A stretch of DNA of 29,488 nucleotides from a virus. Below the pieces are notes generated by a model, which saw only the letters and a list, made by a program, of their open reading frames with translations, did not search any database and was not told the DNA's origin. The position numbers and the translations under genes are program-made. Below are positions 6,700-13,759 of this stretch, piece after piece (position 1 is the first letter of the stretch; each line of letters starts with the position of its first letter). The DNA is taken from positions 1 to 29,488 of IMG/VR virus record IMGVR_UViG_3300037847_004169; one strand, 5' to 3'.

Positions 6700-7473
6700 T
6701 CAATTTGCTAAGTGTGGTGCTTTAATCAAAAGTTTATTCTCCGATATAATCAACATCGGGAAATCATCTTTGACATAAAAGTTCAACATTTCATTGTCAA
6801 ACAATACATGTAGTGGGCTAGAAAAATCTAGTGTTGCTGATTCTCCAATATTGCCTTCTAACTCAATAGAAGTTTCAAACTTATTTGAGTTGTTAGTAGC
6901 ACTAGACAGTGATAACTTATTCTTATCATGTTCATAGTTTAGGTGATAAACACCACTACCAATTAACTCACAAAGTTTCATAGTTTCACTAAATGTATTT
7001 GAGTCTAATTGAAATGCACCTTCATATTTTTCTTTGTTAAAGTTAAACAAAGTTTCTAGGTTTTCCTCAAAGTGTGTATTTAGGACATGCTGACCCATAC
7101 GATTTAATGTGTCCATATTAGGATGGTTCGCAATAGTAGGTTGTGAAAGTTTACTATTGTTATTTGTCATAGTAATAATATCACCACAGTTTACTACTAC
7201 ATCACCACTGAACTTCTTTAGATATTTCAACAACTCTCCGGTTTCACCAACAACCGTTCCGTCTTCATCACCTTCAACAGTTATATTGACTCTAACTATT
7301 AATGAATTAATAGAATCACAATTCCATAAACTCAATGTATTATTGTGCAATTTAGCGTAAAAATACTCTATTAAAGTATTATTAGTTAGACTTGCACCAT
7401 TGAAGTATTTTCCTTTCAATTGTATATCTGTTAATGCTTTTACTAATTCTTTTGCATCTACTGTAAATTTCAT
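6700..7473 (-). CDS. pcn: PCNA-like sliding clamp
   Basis: This is the DNA sliding clamp that tethers PolB, ligase and the clamp loader. The length of 257 aa from ATG 7473 is normal for PCNA. The N-terminus MKFTVDAKELVKAL matches the first strand and helix of clamp domain 1, and FYVKDDFPMLII near the C-terminus matches the conserved FxxKDDxPM segment of domain 2. The interdomain region is divergent. The start is chosen because GGGAG lies just upstream and ATG overlaps the stop of the RecA-fold ATPase gene (ATGA). A longer frame to 7509 would run inside that gene. The PIP-like tail of the ATPase at 11931-12776 is a plausible partner. Confidence 0.82.
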   Translation of the reverse strand: MKFTVDAKELVKALTDIQLKGKYFNGASLTNNTLIEYFYAKLHNNTLSLWNCDSINSLIVRVNITVEGDEDGTVVGETGELLKYLKKFSGDVVVNCGDIITMTNNNSKLSQPTIANHPNMDTLNRMGQHVLNTHFEENLETLFNFNKEKYEGAFQLDSNTFSETMKLCELIGSGVYHLNYEHDKNKLSLSSATNNSNKFETSIELEGNIGESATLDFSSPLHVLFDNEMLNFYVKDDFPMLIISENKLLIKAPHLAN

Positions 7474-8231
7474 ATTGCTCCCTCTCTTAATTCCTTTAGT
7501 CCGTTCCATGTAATGTTAGGTGGAGTTCCTTGTCTTGTAGTCCACTTAGAACCTACAAGTTTACCATTAGTTCTACTACCCAATAATTCAGCAAAGAAAT
7601 GTAGTTCTCCCTTTACTTTCTTTTTAGAACAGTAAATCTCTTGTTCAAGTTTACCTCCCCAATCTTTCCACATTGGCTGAACTCCAACAGGCACATTATC
7701 GACATACTTTTCAGTATCATGCGTAATAAATATTACATCACATTCTAAGTTGTATATAGTGTCTAATAAATAGTAGAATGCTTTGTTTCTATTACCATAT
7801 TGGAACGGCATAATCTTTGTCACCACTCTAGGATTAGGATTAACTTTCAACATACATGAAGAAAGCCAAGTATCTACTCCATCAATAACAAAGATAGGTT
7901 TATCTCCTGCATCTATTGATTGTTTAGCATGATTGATAAATTCTAACGAGCGTGATTCACTTTCGTTAATATCAATAATGTTATCTTTATTCATTACAAT
8001 AGGACAAAATACTTCTATTCTATCTGTTGCATCGTGGTGTTGAAACCAAGTTGATTCAACGCCTCTATCCCAATCTAAAACAAATATCTTTCTATCGGGG
8101 AAGTCTAATGCAAGTCCGGTTTTACCCGTCTTTGGTTCTCCCCAAATACCTAATACCATTCTAGGTTTTCTATTCTCTCTTTTCATTTTCATTAATTCAC
8201 TAAAATTTATTTTCTCTTTTCTAAAACTCAT
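7470..8231 (-). CDS. RecA-fold ATPase, Sak4/RadA-like recombination protein
   Basis: This is a single-domain RecA-like P-loop ATPase of about 253 aa. Walker A is GEPKTGKT (residues 31-38) and Walker B is PIFVIDG (about 112-118), followed by a downstream VIFITHD strand. The layout, FPDRKIFVLDWDRG after Walker A and no N-terminal HhH domain, resembles phage Sak4 single-strand annealing ATPases and archaeal RadB rather than full RadA. It probably acts in recombination-dependent replication with the SSB-like protein and nuclease encoded nearby. ATG 8231 with GGTGA upstream is preferred over GTG 8240. It overlaps the upstream gene by 11 bp and the PCNA gene by 4 bp. Confidence 0.75.
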   Translation of the reverse strand: MSFRKEKINFSELMKMKRENRKPRMVLGIWGEPKTGKTGLALDFPDRKIFVLDWDRGVESTWFQHHDATDRIEVFCPIVMNKDNIIDINESESRSLEFINHAKQSIDAGDKPIFVIDGVDTWLSSCMLKVNPNPRVVTKIMPFQYGNRNKAFYYLLDTIYNLECDVIFITHDTEKYVDNVPVGVQPMWKDWGGKLEQEIYCSKKKVKGELHFFAELLGSRTNGKLVGSKWTTRQGTPPNITWNGLKELREGAI

Positions 8232-8490
8232 AATTTTCACCTATCTCATTTTTATCTAATAATAATTCTGTTTCTTTCAATAATCCCCATGCGTTTAATA
8301 TACGACACAATTCATTTTTGCCTTCACAAACATATCTTGTCTCCTTAGTTCCAACATGAAGTTTAATCCAATAACTATCTTTTTTGTTTTCATTTTCCTT
8401 CCAAGTAATAAAGTCTACACTATTTAAATCAATAATATAACTTTCATTTTTTAGAAGGAATCTCTCTTCTATAATTCCTTTTCTATACAT
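8221..8490 (-). CDS. hypothetical protein, 89 aa
   Basis: No family is recognised. The predicted secondary structure is mostly beta (ERFLLKNESYIIDLNSVDFITWKE, SYWIKLHVGTKETRYVCEG) with a C-terminal helix, compatible with a small PH-like or OB-like barrel. ATG 8490 has the exact repeated cassette GAGGAATAAAAATG, so the ten-residue longer version starting at 8520 is rejected. It is the first gene after the hairpin at 8571-8613 and leads into the ATPase and PCNA genes. Confidence 0.65.
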   Translation of the reverse strand: MYRKGIIEERFLLKNESYIIDLNSVDFITWKENENKKDSYWIKLHVGTKETRYVCEGKNELCRILNAWGLLKETELLLDKNEIGENYEF

Positions 8491-8570
8491 TTTTATTCCT
8501 CTAAAAAATAGGCTTCGCACCTATCCGAGCGTCAATTTCTTCCTCAAGTTCACACTTACACTTGGGCTGC

Positions 8571-8613
8571 TAGGGGTTTGTTGTATTATTGATGGAGCAA
8601 CAACAAACCCCTA
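8571..8613 (-). terminator. 14-bp perfect hairpin downstream of the SSB-like gene
   Basis: TAGGGGTTTGTTGT at 8571-8584 pairs perfectly with ACAACAAACCCCTA at 8600-8613 around a 15-nt loop. It lies 12 nt after the stop of the SSB-like gene on the minus strand. No T-run follows, so it is not a bacterial-type terminator. It may stabilise or end the transcript of an abundant protein. A similar hairpin follows the ubiquitin-like gene. The gap 8491-8624 holds no supported gene. Confidence 0.55.
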
Positions 8614-8624
8614 TGGAATATCAA

Positions 8625-9854
8625 TCAAAACCAAACAATGTCTTCATCCTCTACGCCTTGTTCTTCGGCAACCGGATTACCAAATGCCTCTTGAACTAAC
8701 AAACCGCTAGTATTAATTGTAATTGGTTCGGCTTCTCCGTCAATAATTCTTTGAGAAGTTCTTCCAACTACTAATACTGTCGAACCAATACCGAAGTTAA
8801 TATTGATGTGTTCGGGAATCCAACAAGTAGTTGCTAGATTCTCTTCTTCATCTTCTGTTAATTCCATATCGGATGCCTTATCAGTAATAGATAAAATTCT
8901 GTTACCGTTAGCAGTCGGTGTCATTCTTTGATTAACAACCGTTCCTTCAACAATAGCAAATCTATCCTTTGTTTGTTCCATTTGTAAATTAGTATGTAGT
9001 CTATCTAAATCTACCAATGGTGTTCCATTCTTAGGATAGTTTTCATATAAACAAGATGCAAAGTCAAAAGAACTCATATCTCTGTATTCGTCACCTTCGG
9101 GGTTTACATCAACATTTCTAATCAAACTATCTTTAGTAGCCATAGTCATACCATACAAGTTTGTTCCATCATCACTAGGAATAGCCTTAAAGTGAACCCA
9201 ATCAAAAGTTTCGGGTGCAAAATCTATTCCACCTTGATTCTTATAAGAGAAGTAGTAAGACTTCATATCTCCACCATCAATGCTACCGAAGAAAATACCA
9301 TTTCTTCTAAATTCATTCTTAGGCAAAGGCTTACCATATCTTTTATTTTCAGCCCCACTTGTGTAATTAGGCATATTGTCTAATGGAATAATAATAGTTC
9401 CATCTTCCAATTCTTCCGCACCATCGGGTAGTTTCTTTACCATAGTTTCTTGATAGTCACCTTTGTAGTATCTTTCAAGATTATAGGTTTCATCTCCGTT
9501 ATCGGTAGCAACTGCAACAACACCATCGGATAATGCTTTTTCACCATCTCTTAGGTATTCTTCTCTTGCTTTGTTTCTACTCCAACTCATCATATCTCTT
9601 GGTGCTTCTAGGCTTACAAAGAAACCGAATGCGCTCTTAACTAAACTGTTAGAACCACTGTTGTTTGTTTTCTTTGTTGGCATATTACCACGCACATAAT
9701 TTCTAAGTAGTGAAACTGCAATATCGTTATCTAACTCTATTCCATTCTCTTCACACATGGAACGGAATTTTGTTACCATTTCATCAACAGTAATCCCTAT
9801 GTGCTTACTTCCTATTTCTATTTCTTTCATCATTTTTTCATTTATTTCTTTCAT
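8625..9854 (-). CDS. putative single-stranded DNA-binding protein with acidic tail
   Basis: This 409-aa protein has two marks of an SSB. The first is a probable OB-fold in the last third (about residues 300-390), with strands FAIVEGTVVNQRM, RILSITDKAS, TTCWIPEHI and STVLVVGRTSQ. The second is an acidic C-terminal tip, EDEDIVWF, resembling the DDDIPF-type tip with which SSBs recruit partners. The N-terminal third is helical, and a middle region (about 170-280) holds mixed beta strands. It has a strong AAGGAGG ribosome site and a downstream hairpin, both suited to a high-copy protein. It sits between the RFC small subunit and the RecA-fold ATPase. No exact family is recognised, so the call rests on fold pattern, tail and context. 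Confidence 0.55.
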   Translation of the reverse strand: MKEINEKMMKEIEIGSKHIGITVDEMVTKFRSMCEENGIELDNDIAVSLLRNYVRGNMPTKKTNNSGSNSLVKSAFGFFVSLEAPRDMMSWSRNKAREEYLRDGEKALSDGVVAVATDNGDETYNLERYYKGDYQETMVKKLPDGAEELEDGTIIIPLDNMPNYTSGAENKRYGKPLPKNEFRRNGIFFGSIDGGDMKSYYFSYKNQGGIDFAPETFDWVHFKAIPSDDGTNLYGMTMATKDSLIRNVDVNPEGDEYRDMSSFDFASCLYENYPKNGTPLVDLDRLHTNLQMEQTKDRFAIVEGTVVNQRMTPTANGNRILSITDKASDMELTEDEEENLATTCWIPEHININFGIGSTVLVVGRTSQRIIDGEAEPITINTSGLLVQEAFGNPVAEEQGVEDEDIVWF

Positions 9855-9867
9855 ATTTTTTTCCTCC

Positions 9868-10779
9868 TTAAAGTTGTCCTACCATCCATGAAATTATTAC
9901 TTTAGGGGTCATGGTAGTAGAACGATATTCTGCTTCCCCTATTATCCTAAGAAGTTTAAACTTCTCTTTGGACTCTAAACCTTGTGCCTCTAATACAGAG
10001 TTATGTAATGCTAAACAAATCTCCTTCACACTTCTTCCTCCATACAATATGTCATGTAATTTATCTAATGTTTCATTAGGTTTTTTATCGATTATTAATT
10101 TTAGTATTCCATCAAATTCTTTAAATGAATTTTGTACTTGTTTTCTTAGTGTAAAGTTTGAGGCATTGGCAGCCTGTATTTCTGTAATTGCCCTGCGTAA
10201 ATCTCCATCTAATTGATATATAAAGCGAGCCAAGTCTTCATCGGCGAAGCCATTGACCCCTTCATTCTCAAGAATATTCTTGATAACTTCAAGAACAACT
10301 TCATTCTTCAATGGATTAAATCTATAATTAGCACACCTACTTTGTAGTGGAAAGATAATCCTAGACTTATCATTACAAGTAATAATGAATCTAATATTAT
10401 TTGCATATCTTTCCATTATTCTTTTCAAAGCATTTTGAGCATCACTAGTCATACCATCCATTTCATCTAATAACATTATTCTAAATGGTGCATCACCAAT
10501 GGTTCCGCTTTGCGCTACTTGTTTAATTGTAGTCCTAACAGTTTCTAATCTTCTATCGTCACTAGCATTTACTTCAAAGAAGTTATCCTTGAATAAGTCT
10601 CCTAACATAGACTTAGCAAGTGCTATTGCCGCACCTGTCTTACCTGTCCCTTGCATTCCATAAGCAAGAACATTAGGCATATTCTTTTCTAATACCCATT
10701 GTTCGGCATCTAATACAAAATGCTCTTGTCCTACAATATCACTTAATTTACTTGGTCTGTATTTTTCTGTCCATAACAT
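9868..10779 (-). CDS. rfcS: replication factor C small subunit (clamp loader AAA+ ATPase)
   Basis: This AAA+ ATPase loads the PCNA clamp. It begins MLWTEKYRPSKLSDIVGQ, the classic RFC box. It has Walker A GMQGTGKT (41-48), NASDDR (71-76), Walker B LLDEMDGM (103-110), sensor 1 TCND (134-137) and the SRC arginine finger (147-149). The sensor 2 region GDLRRAI and a C-terminal collar domain follow. The length of 303 aa is close to archaeal RFC-S (about 320). ATG 10779 overlaps the previous stop as TAATG, with GGGGGAT upstream. A divergent large-subunit candidate lies at 11931-12776, so the virus may supply its own complete clamp loader. Confidence 0.95.
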   Translation of the reverse strand: MLWTEKYRPSKLSDIVGQEHFVLDAEQWVLEKNMPNVLAYGMQGTGKTGAAIALAKSMLGDLFKDNFFEVNASDDRRLETVRTTIKQVAQSGTIGDAPFRIMLLDEMDGMTSDAQNALKRIMERYANNIRFIITCNDKSRIIFPLQSRCANYRFNPLKNEVVLEVIKNILENEGVNGFADEDLARFIYQLDGDLRRAITEIQAANASNFTLRKQVQNSFKEFDGILKLIIDKKPNETLDKLHDILYGGRSVKEICLALHNSVLEAQGLESKEKFKLLRIIGEAEYRSTTMTPKVIISWMVGQL

Positions 10780-11015
10780 TACAAATCCCCCAACTTAGAT
10801 TCTATTTCTATAACTAAATTGTGCATAATACTACTTAACCAACCATGAGGTTCTTCAATACCAAGTTCTCTTAAATCGGGGTGGCCTAAAATATCAGTAA
10901 TATATGACTCCGCTTGAATAGCCCATTCCTGCAACTGTTCAAGTTGTTCGGCTTGGTATGCTTTTTCTTTTAGTTCTTCTATATCTTCATTTATTTTTTT
11001 ACTTTTCATCCCCAT
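10779..11015 (-). CDS. hypothetical helical protein, 78 aa
   Basis: No family is recognised. The N-terminal half is a predicted coiled coil (EELKEKAYQAEQLEQLQEW), and the C-terminal half has a second amphipathic helix (IMHNLVIEIESKLGDL). ATG 11015 follows GGGGTGT, overlaps the preceding TAA as TAATG, and its own stop overlaps the RFC-S start the same way. Tight coupling to the clamp-loader gene suggests a linked role, by inference only. Confidence 0.65.
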   Translation of the reverse strand: MGMKSKKINEDIEELKEKAYQAEQLEQLQEWAIQAESYITDILGHPDLRELGIEEPHGWLSSIMHNLVIEIESKLGDL

Positions 11016-11149
11016 TAGTACACCCCAAATTCGTCTTCCAAATCAATATATAAATCACAAAGCATGTTGAATGAACTCTCAGGTTTTTTCTCTACTTCAT
11101 ACAAGTCCATTATTTTTCTCAATCTTTCCATTAATTCTTTTTTCTTCAT
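11015..11149 (-). CDS. hypothetical mini-protein, 44 aa
   Basis: This is a short helical protein (MKKKELMERLRKIMDLYEV..LCDLYIDLEDEFGVY) with a basic N-terminus and an acidic C-terminus. ATG 11149 is preferred to the in-frame ATG 11155 because GGAGG is 7 nt away rather than 1. The stop overlaps the next start as TAATG. It fills the gap between two clearer genes. The function is unknown. Confidence 0.55.
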   Translation of the reverse strand: MKKKELMERLRKIMDLYEVEKKPESSFNMLCDLYIDLEDEFGVY

Positions 11150-11151
11150 TT

Positions 11152-11436
11152 TCATTCCTCCATTTGTCCTTGCTCTTTTCCATTAACCATGATTACTCTT
11201 TCTCCATCTTCATTTGTGTCAAGTAGTGGGTTTTCCCAATATTCTTCTTCCATACCGGACTCAATATTTAATCGCCAAATACTTAACAAGAAACCATGTG
11301 GTGTTGACTCAACTGTTGGGTCAAGCAAAGCCTCTTTAATTAGTCTATCAGCATGACGCTTGTTCTTACAAGGGTCAACATTTGCTCCATCTTCATCATA
11401 TCCATATCGTGCTACATATTCTATTCTTTTATTCAT
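11152..11436 (-). CDS. hypothetical protein, 94 aa
   Basis: I do not recognise this protein. It begins MNKRIEYVARYGYDEDG and contains a basic helix (CKNKRHADRLIKEALLD), then a short beta segment (GFLLSIWRLNIESG) and an acidic C-terminus. ATG 11436 (GAGGAATGAAA upstream) fits the local initiation pattern better than ATG 11442. The organisation resembles small phage regulatory or inhibitor proteins, but nothing supports a specific function. Confidence 0.6.
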   Translation of the reverse strand: MNKRIEYVARYGYDEDGANVDPCKNKRHADRLIKEALLDPTVESTPHGFLLSIWRLNIESGMEEEYWENPLLDTNEDGERVIMVNGKEQGQMEE

Positions 11437-11438
11437 TT

Positions 11439-11669
11439 TCATTCCTCTTTATTCTTCCAAGCAACCTGTCTTACTTTTTCATCAAAATATGCCTTCTCAA
11501 ACCTACGACCCAATACAGAAGATAACTGATTAATCGTTATTCCCCAAGCAGGAAATTTTTTCCTTCCTGCCGTATTTACACTTTTTGTATTGTGTAATAA
11601 ATCGTATATTTGTCCTGTTGTCATATTTGGTGTTTCATCTAACATCATTTTTATTTTCTTTATTATCAT
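11439..11669 (-). CDS. small HTH-like protein, paralogue A, 76 aa
   Basis: This is probably a small winged-helix DNA-binding protein. The segment MTTGQIYDLLHNTKSVN, then ITINQLSSVLGRRFEKAYFDE and VAWKNK, aligns along its length with the neighbouring protein at 11635-11934, including the N-terminal prefix. The two are tandem duplicates. Start ATG 11669 (AAGGAAACAAA upstream) shortens the overlap with the neighbour. ATG 11699 is possible if the overlap is real. Likely roles are regulation of viral transcription or DNA packaging, by inference. Confidence 0.6.
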   Translation of the reverse strand: MIIKKIKMMLDETPNMTTGQIYDLLHNTKSVNTAGRKKFPAWGITINQLSSVLGRRFEKAYFDEKVRQVAWKNKEE

Positions 11670-11934
11670 TTTGTTTCCTTTTCTTCCCATAATTCTCATC
11701 TCTATTTTTCCATATTATATTATTATCTTTTTTACTAAAACCCACCTTATCGAAATAAGATGAGAGAATATTACTTAGTTGGTGGATTGTTAAATCTCCA
11801 CCATTTCTTTTCATACTGTTTTTAGAAGGATGTTCTACCATCCTATTGTATATTTCTCTAGTAGTTAATTCATTACTACCGACTATATTTATCAGTCGCA
11901 TGACTACTCTCTTTTTTCCTTTTCTAATCTTCAT
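11635..11934 (-). CDS. small HTH-like protein, paralogue B, 99 aa
   Basis: This is the tandem paralogue of the preceding entry. LTTREIYNRMVEHPSKN, LTIHQLSNILSSYFDKVGFSK and NIIWKNR match the corresponding blocks there. The pattern of helix, helix, recognition-like helix and terminal W strand suggests a winged helix, and a third relative may be the 68-aa protein at 3893-4099. It has a Lys/Asn-rich C-terminal tail and a basic N-terminus. ATG 11934 follows GGTGAC and overlaps the stop of the RFC-L-like gene (ATGA). Confidence 0.62.
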   Translation of the reverse strand: MKIRKGKKRVVMRLINIVGSNELTTREIYNRMVEHPSKNSMKRNGGDLTIHQLSNILSSYFDKVGFSKKDNNIIWKNRDENYGKKRKQNDNKENKNDVR

Positions 11935-12776
11935 AAGTAGTCACCCAAACTAACCTGTTTTTTCTTAACGGGCTTTGCTTTACGCACCCGCTTTTCTCCT
12001 AAATTCATTAGGCGACACTCGCTATTATTTAGTTTGCTTTTAGCAAACTTAACAAAGTCTTCATCATTAGTTAATTGCTTGAATATCCTTTTATCAGCAT
12101 TCTTAATACCCAATCTCCTTAGCAAAGAAGGTATCTTTGAATATTGTTTTCTTGTCGGCATATTTAGCCTACCATAGAATCTACCATCATAAGCGTATGC
12201 TAACATCTCATAGAAGTAATCTTGCGACCATCTTCTTCTAACTCTACCATCAATGAATAACAACTTATTCGGATTTGAATTTACACAAAGCCAATTCAAT
12301 ATTTGAGTATCGGATGGTTTGTTAATCTTCAAAACCCTACAAACTTCTTCCCTATCGCTTTCTTTCAAGAAGTAATTCACTAAACTAAAGGTGTCCATTT
12401 TCGATGAAAACGGTTCTTCACTTCTAGGTGCTAGTTCTTTGATTGATTCTAACAAGTGATTTTTAGTTCCTGCTCTTTTTATTTGGCAAAGAGGCTTCAC
12501 TTCCTTTGGAATGTCTTTTTCATTAAGCGAGGTCATTACTAGTTTACCTCTATACCGTCTAATTATATTCAATAAGCGTTCTTTATCGCTATTATAATGA
12601 ATATCTTCGATAATAAGTCCATTTTCAACATTAATTGAATTTGAGTCTATTTCTAATTCATCACTAAATATAACCAAAGCGTCTGGAAGCATCTCTTTTG
12701 CCTTTGTTGTTTTTCCTGTTCCTGTTTTTCCTGTTATTATTATTGGTCTATTTCTATTCATATTTGTTAATCCCAT
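11931..12776 (-). CDS. RFC large subunit-like clamp loader ATPase with PIP box
   Basis: This is a divergent P-loop ATPase of 281 aa. It has Walker A GKTGTGKT (16-23), a Walker-B-like LIIEDIHY (54-61) and a sensor-1-like LVMTSLNEKD (79-88). After the ATPase core, ILNWLCVNSN, RVRRRWSQDYFYEMLAYAYDG and YSKIPSLLRRLG match the order of collar elements in archaeal RFC large subunits (ILNWIDEN, GRV.RR..Y..wrYAs, pP.w.rr.g). It ends KKKQVSLGDYL, whose Q274-x-x-L-x-x-Y-L281 is a PCNA-interacting peptide, also found at the RFC-L C-terminus. It is much shorter than cellular RFC-L (about 480 aa or more) and has no obvious RFC box. It probably partners RFC-S (9868-10779) and PCNA. The alternative is an unrelated PCNA-binding ATPase. 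Confidence 0.65.
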   Translation of the reverse strand: MGLTNMNRNRPIIITGKTGTGKTTKAKEMLPDALVIFSDELEIDSNSINVENGLIIEDIHYNSDKERLLNIIRRYRGKLVMTSLNEKDIPKEVKPLCQIKRAGTKNHLLESIKELAPRSEEPFSSKMDTFSLVNYFLKESDREEVCRVLKINKPSDTQILNWLCVNSNPNKLLFIDGRVRRRWSQDYFYEMLAYAYDGRFYGRLNMPTRKQYSKIPSLLRRLGIKNADKRIFKQLTNDEDFVKFAKSKLNNSECRLMNLGEKRVRKAKPVKKKQVSLGDYL

Positions 12777-13174
12777 TACATAACCCCTTTTAATTTAAAT
12801 AATTCTTCTAATCCTTCCAACTGTAAATGTCTTGATTCAGCGACAATTTTCACTGCTTGTTTAAAATTAGAAAGATTGTTATTAGCATCCGGTAAGTCAA
12901 CTAAAAAATTAGTGACGACTAATGCTATTTGTCTAACCCCTGTAATTGTTAGAATTGGTGTTGGTCTATTTTCACTTTGTCTAGTTCTATACTTAGGAAA
13001 TATATTATATTGACCCAAACTTCTTTTCACTGCCAATAAAAAACTAGCACTACCTCTAATATTAATACTAAGTTTAGTCCTATAACCTATGAGTATTTGT
13101 TTATTTCTTGTAAGGCTGATGTGTCCGTTGGCTCTAGCAAGAAAAATACCTATTAACATATCTTTACTATACAT
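12776..13174 (-). CDS. degenerate LAGLIDADG-type protein, free-standing
   Basis: The N-terminal LIGIFLARANGHISLTRN resembles the LAGLIDADG motif plus the following strand (compare LIGLLLGDGxIS). The beta strands YRTKLSINIRG, a helix SASFLLAVKRSLG, PKYRTRQS, PILTITGVRQIALVVTNFL and a C-terminal helix follow the order of a single LAGLIDADG domain. The acidic residue of the motif is replaced (ARANG instead of DADG or GDG), so nuclease activity is probably lost. ATG 13174 with GAGGT upstream is preferred to an earlier in-frame start. No intron or intein is evident around it. It may be a domesticated homing endonuclease acting as a DNA-binding protein. The call is moderate, by eye only. Confidence 0.45.
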   Translation of the reverse strand: MYSKDMLIGIFLARANGHISLTRNKQILIGYRTKLSINIRGSASFLLAVKRSLGQYNIFPKYRTRQSENRPTPILTITGVRQIALVVTNFLVDLPDANNNLSNFKQAVKIVAESRHLQLEGLEELFKLKGVM

Positions 13175-13589
13175 TGGATTCGACCTCAAAAAACCCAATA
13201 AATTCACACTCTACCTGCATATACATTAAACCCTCAAAAAGTAATTTTTCTATAAAATCGGTATATTTTTTGAAGCAACCTCCCAAGACAATATTAAAAT
13301 TTACATTTTCTACTCTGTTAAACATAGCAGCCGTTTTTACATCTTCCTTTGCTTGAATTATAATCATATTCTTTTCAAAATCGTCGCCGAGGATTATTTC
13401 ACCATGACAAGCCAAAGCAACATACAGTCCTTTAGTTAAAACAAATAAATCTTCATCGGTCATTTCACTGTAAACTGCATAAGAAAATATAGAGGCTTTT
13501 CCAAATTTATCAACTATTGCCTTGACTTCTTTAGGACTAAATAAATCATCACTGTCGTATTTTACTGTATCAAACATATCTTCGCTCAT
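13167..13589 (-). CDS. hypothetical protein, 140 aa
   Basis: I do not recognise this protein. It alternates helices and strands (ALACHGEIILGDD, NMIIIQAKEDV, NVNFNIVLGGC, YMQVECEFIGFFEVE), suggesting a compact alpha/beta domain, and is acidic overall. ATG 13589 has GAGAGGT upstream and overlaps the stop of the small zinc protein (ATGA). It overlaps the LAGLIDADG-like gene by 8 bp. It belongs to the ligase/clamp-loader operon, which is the only hint of function. Confidence 0.62.
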   Translation of the reverse strand: MSEDMFDTVKYDSDDLFSPKEVKAIVDKFGKASIFSYAVYSEMTDEDLFVLTKGLYVALACHGEIILGDDFEKNMIIIQAKEDVKTAAMFNRVENVNFNIVLGGCFKKYTDFIEKLLFEGLMYMQVECEFIGFFEVESNV

Positions 13590-13759
13590 TCTAACCTCTC
13601 CACATTATTAATATTGTATCGGTTTAAACCATAGTAGCCTTCACCGTGATAAGGAAGACCGACATATAGACAATAACATTCTTCACTACAAAAGGCTCTT
13701 TGTCCTATCGGTGTCATAACTAAATATTTCACTGATTCTTCTCCACAATTATAACACAT
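13586..13759 (-). CDS. small treble-clef zinc protein, 57 aa
   Basis: MCYNCGEES (C2/C5) and AFCSEECYC (C24/C28, with C30) form a two-knuckle zinc site of the TRASH/treble-clef kind, followed by a Tyr/Gly-rich tail. ATG 13759 overlaps the ligase stop as TAATG, and TGA overlaps the next ATG, so both ends are locked into the operon by coupled codons. TRASH-like domains are often metal sensors or protein-interaction modules. The role here is unknown. Confidence 0.65.
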   Translation of the reverse strand: MCYNCGEESVKYLVMTPIGQRAFCSEECYCLYVGLPYHGEGYYGLNRYNINNVERLE

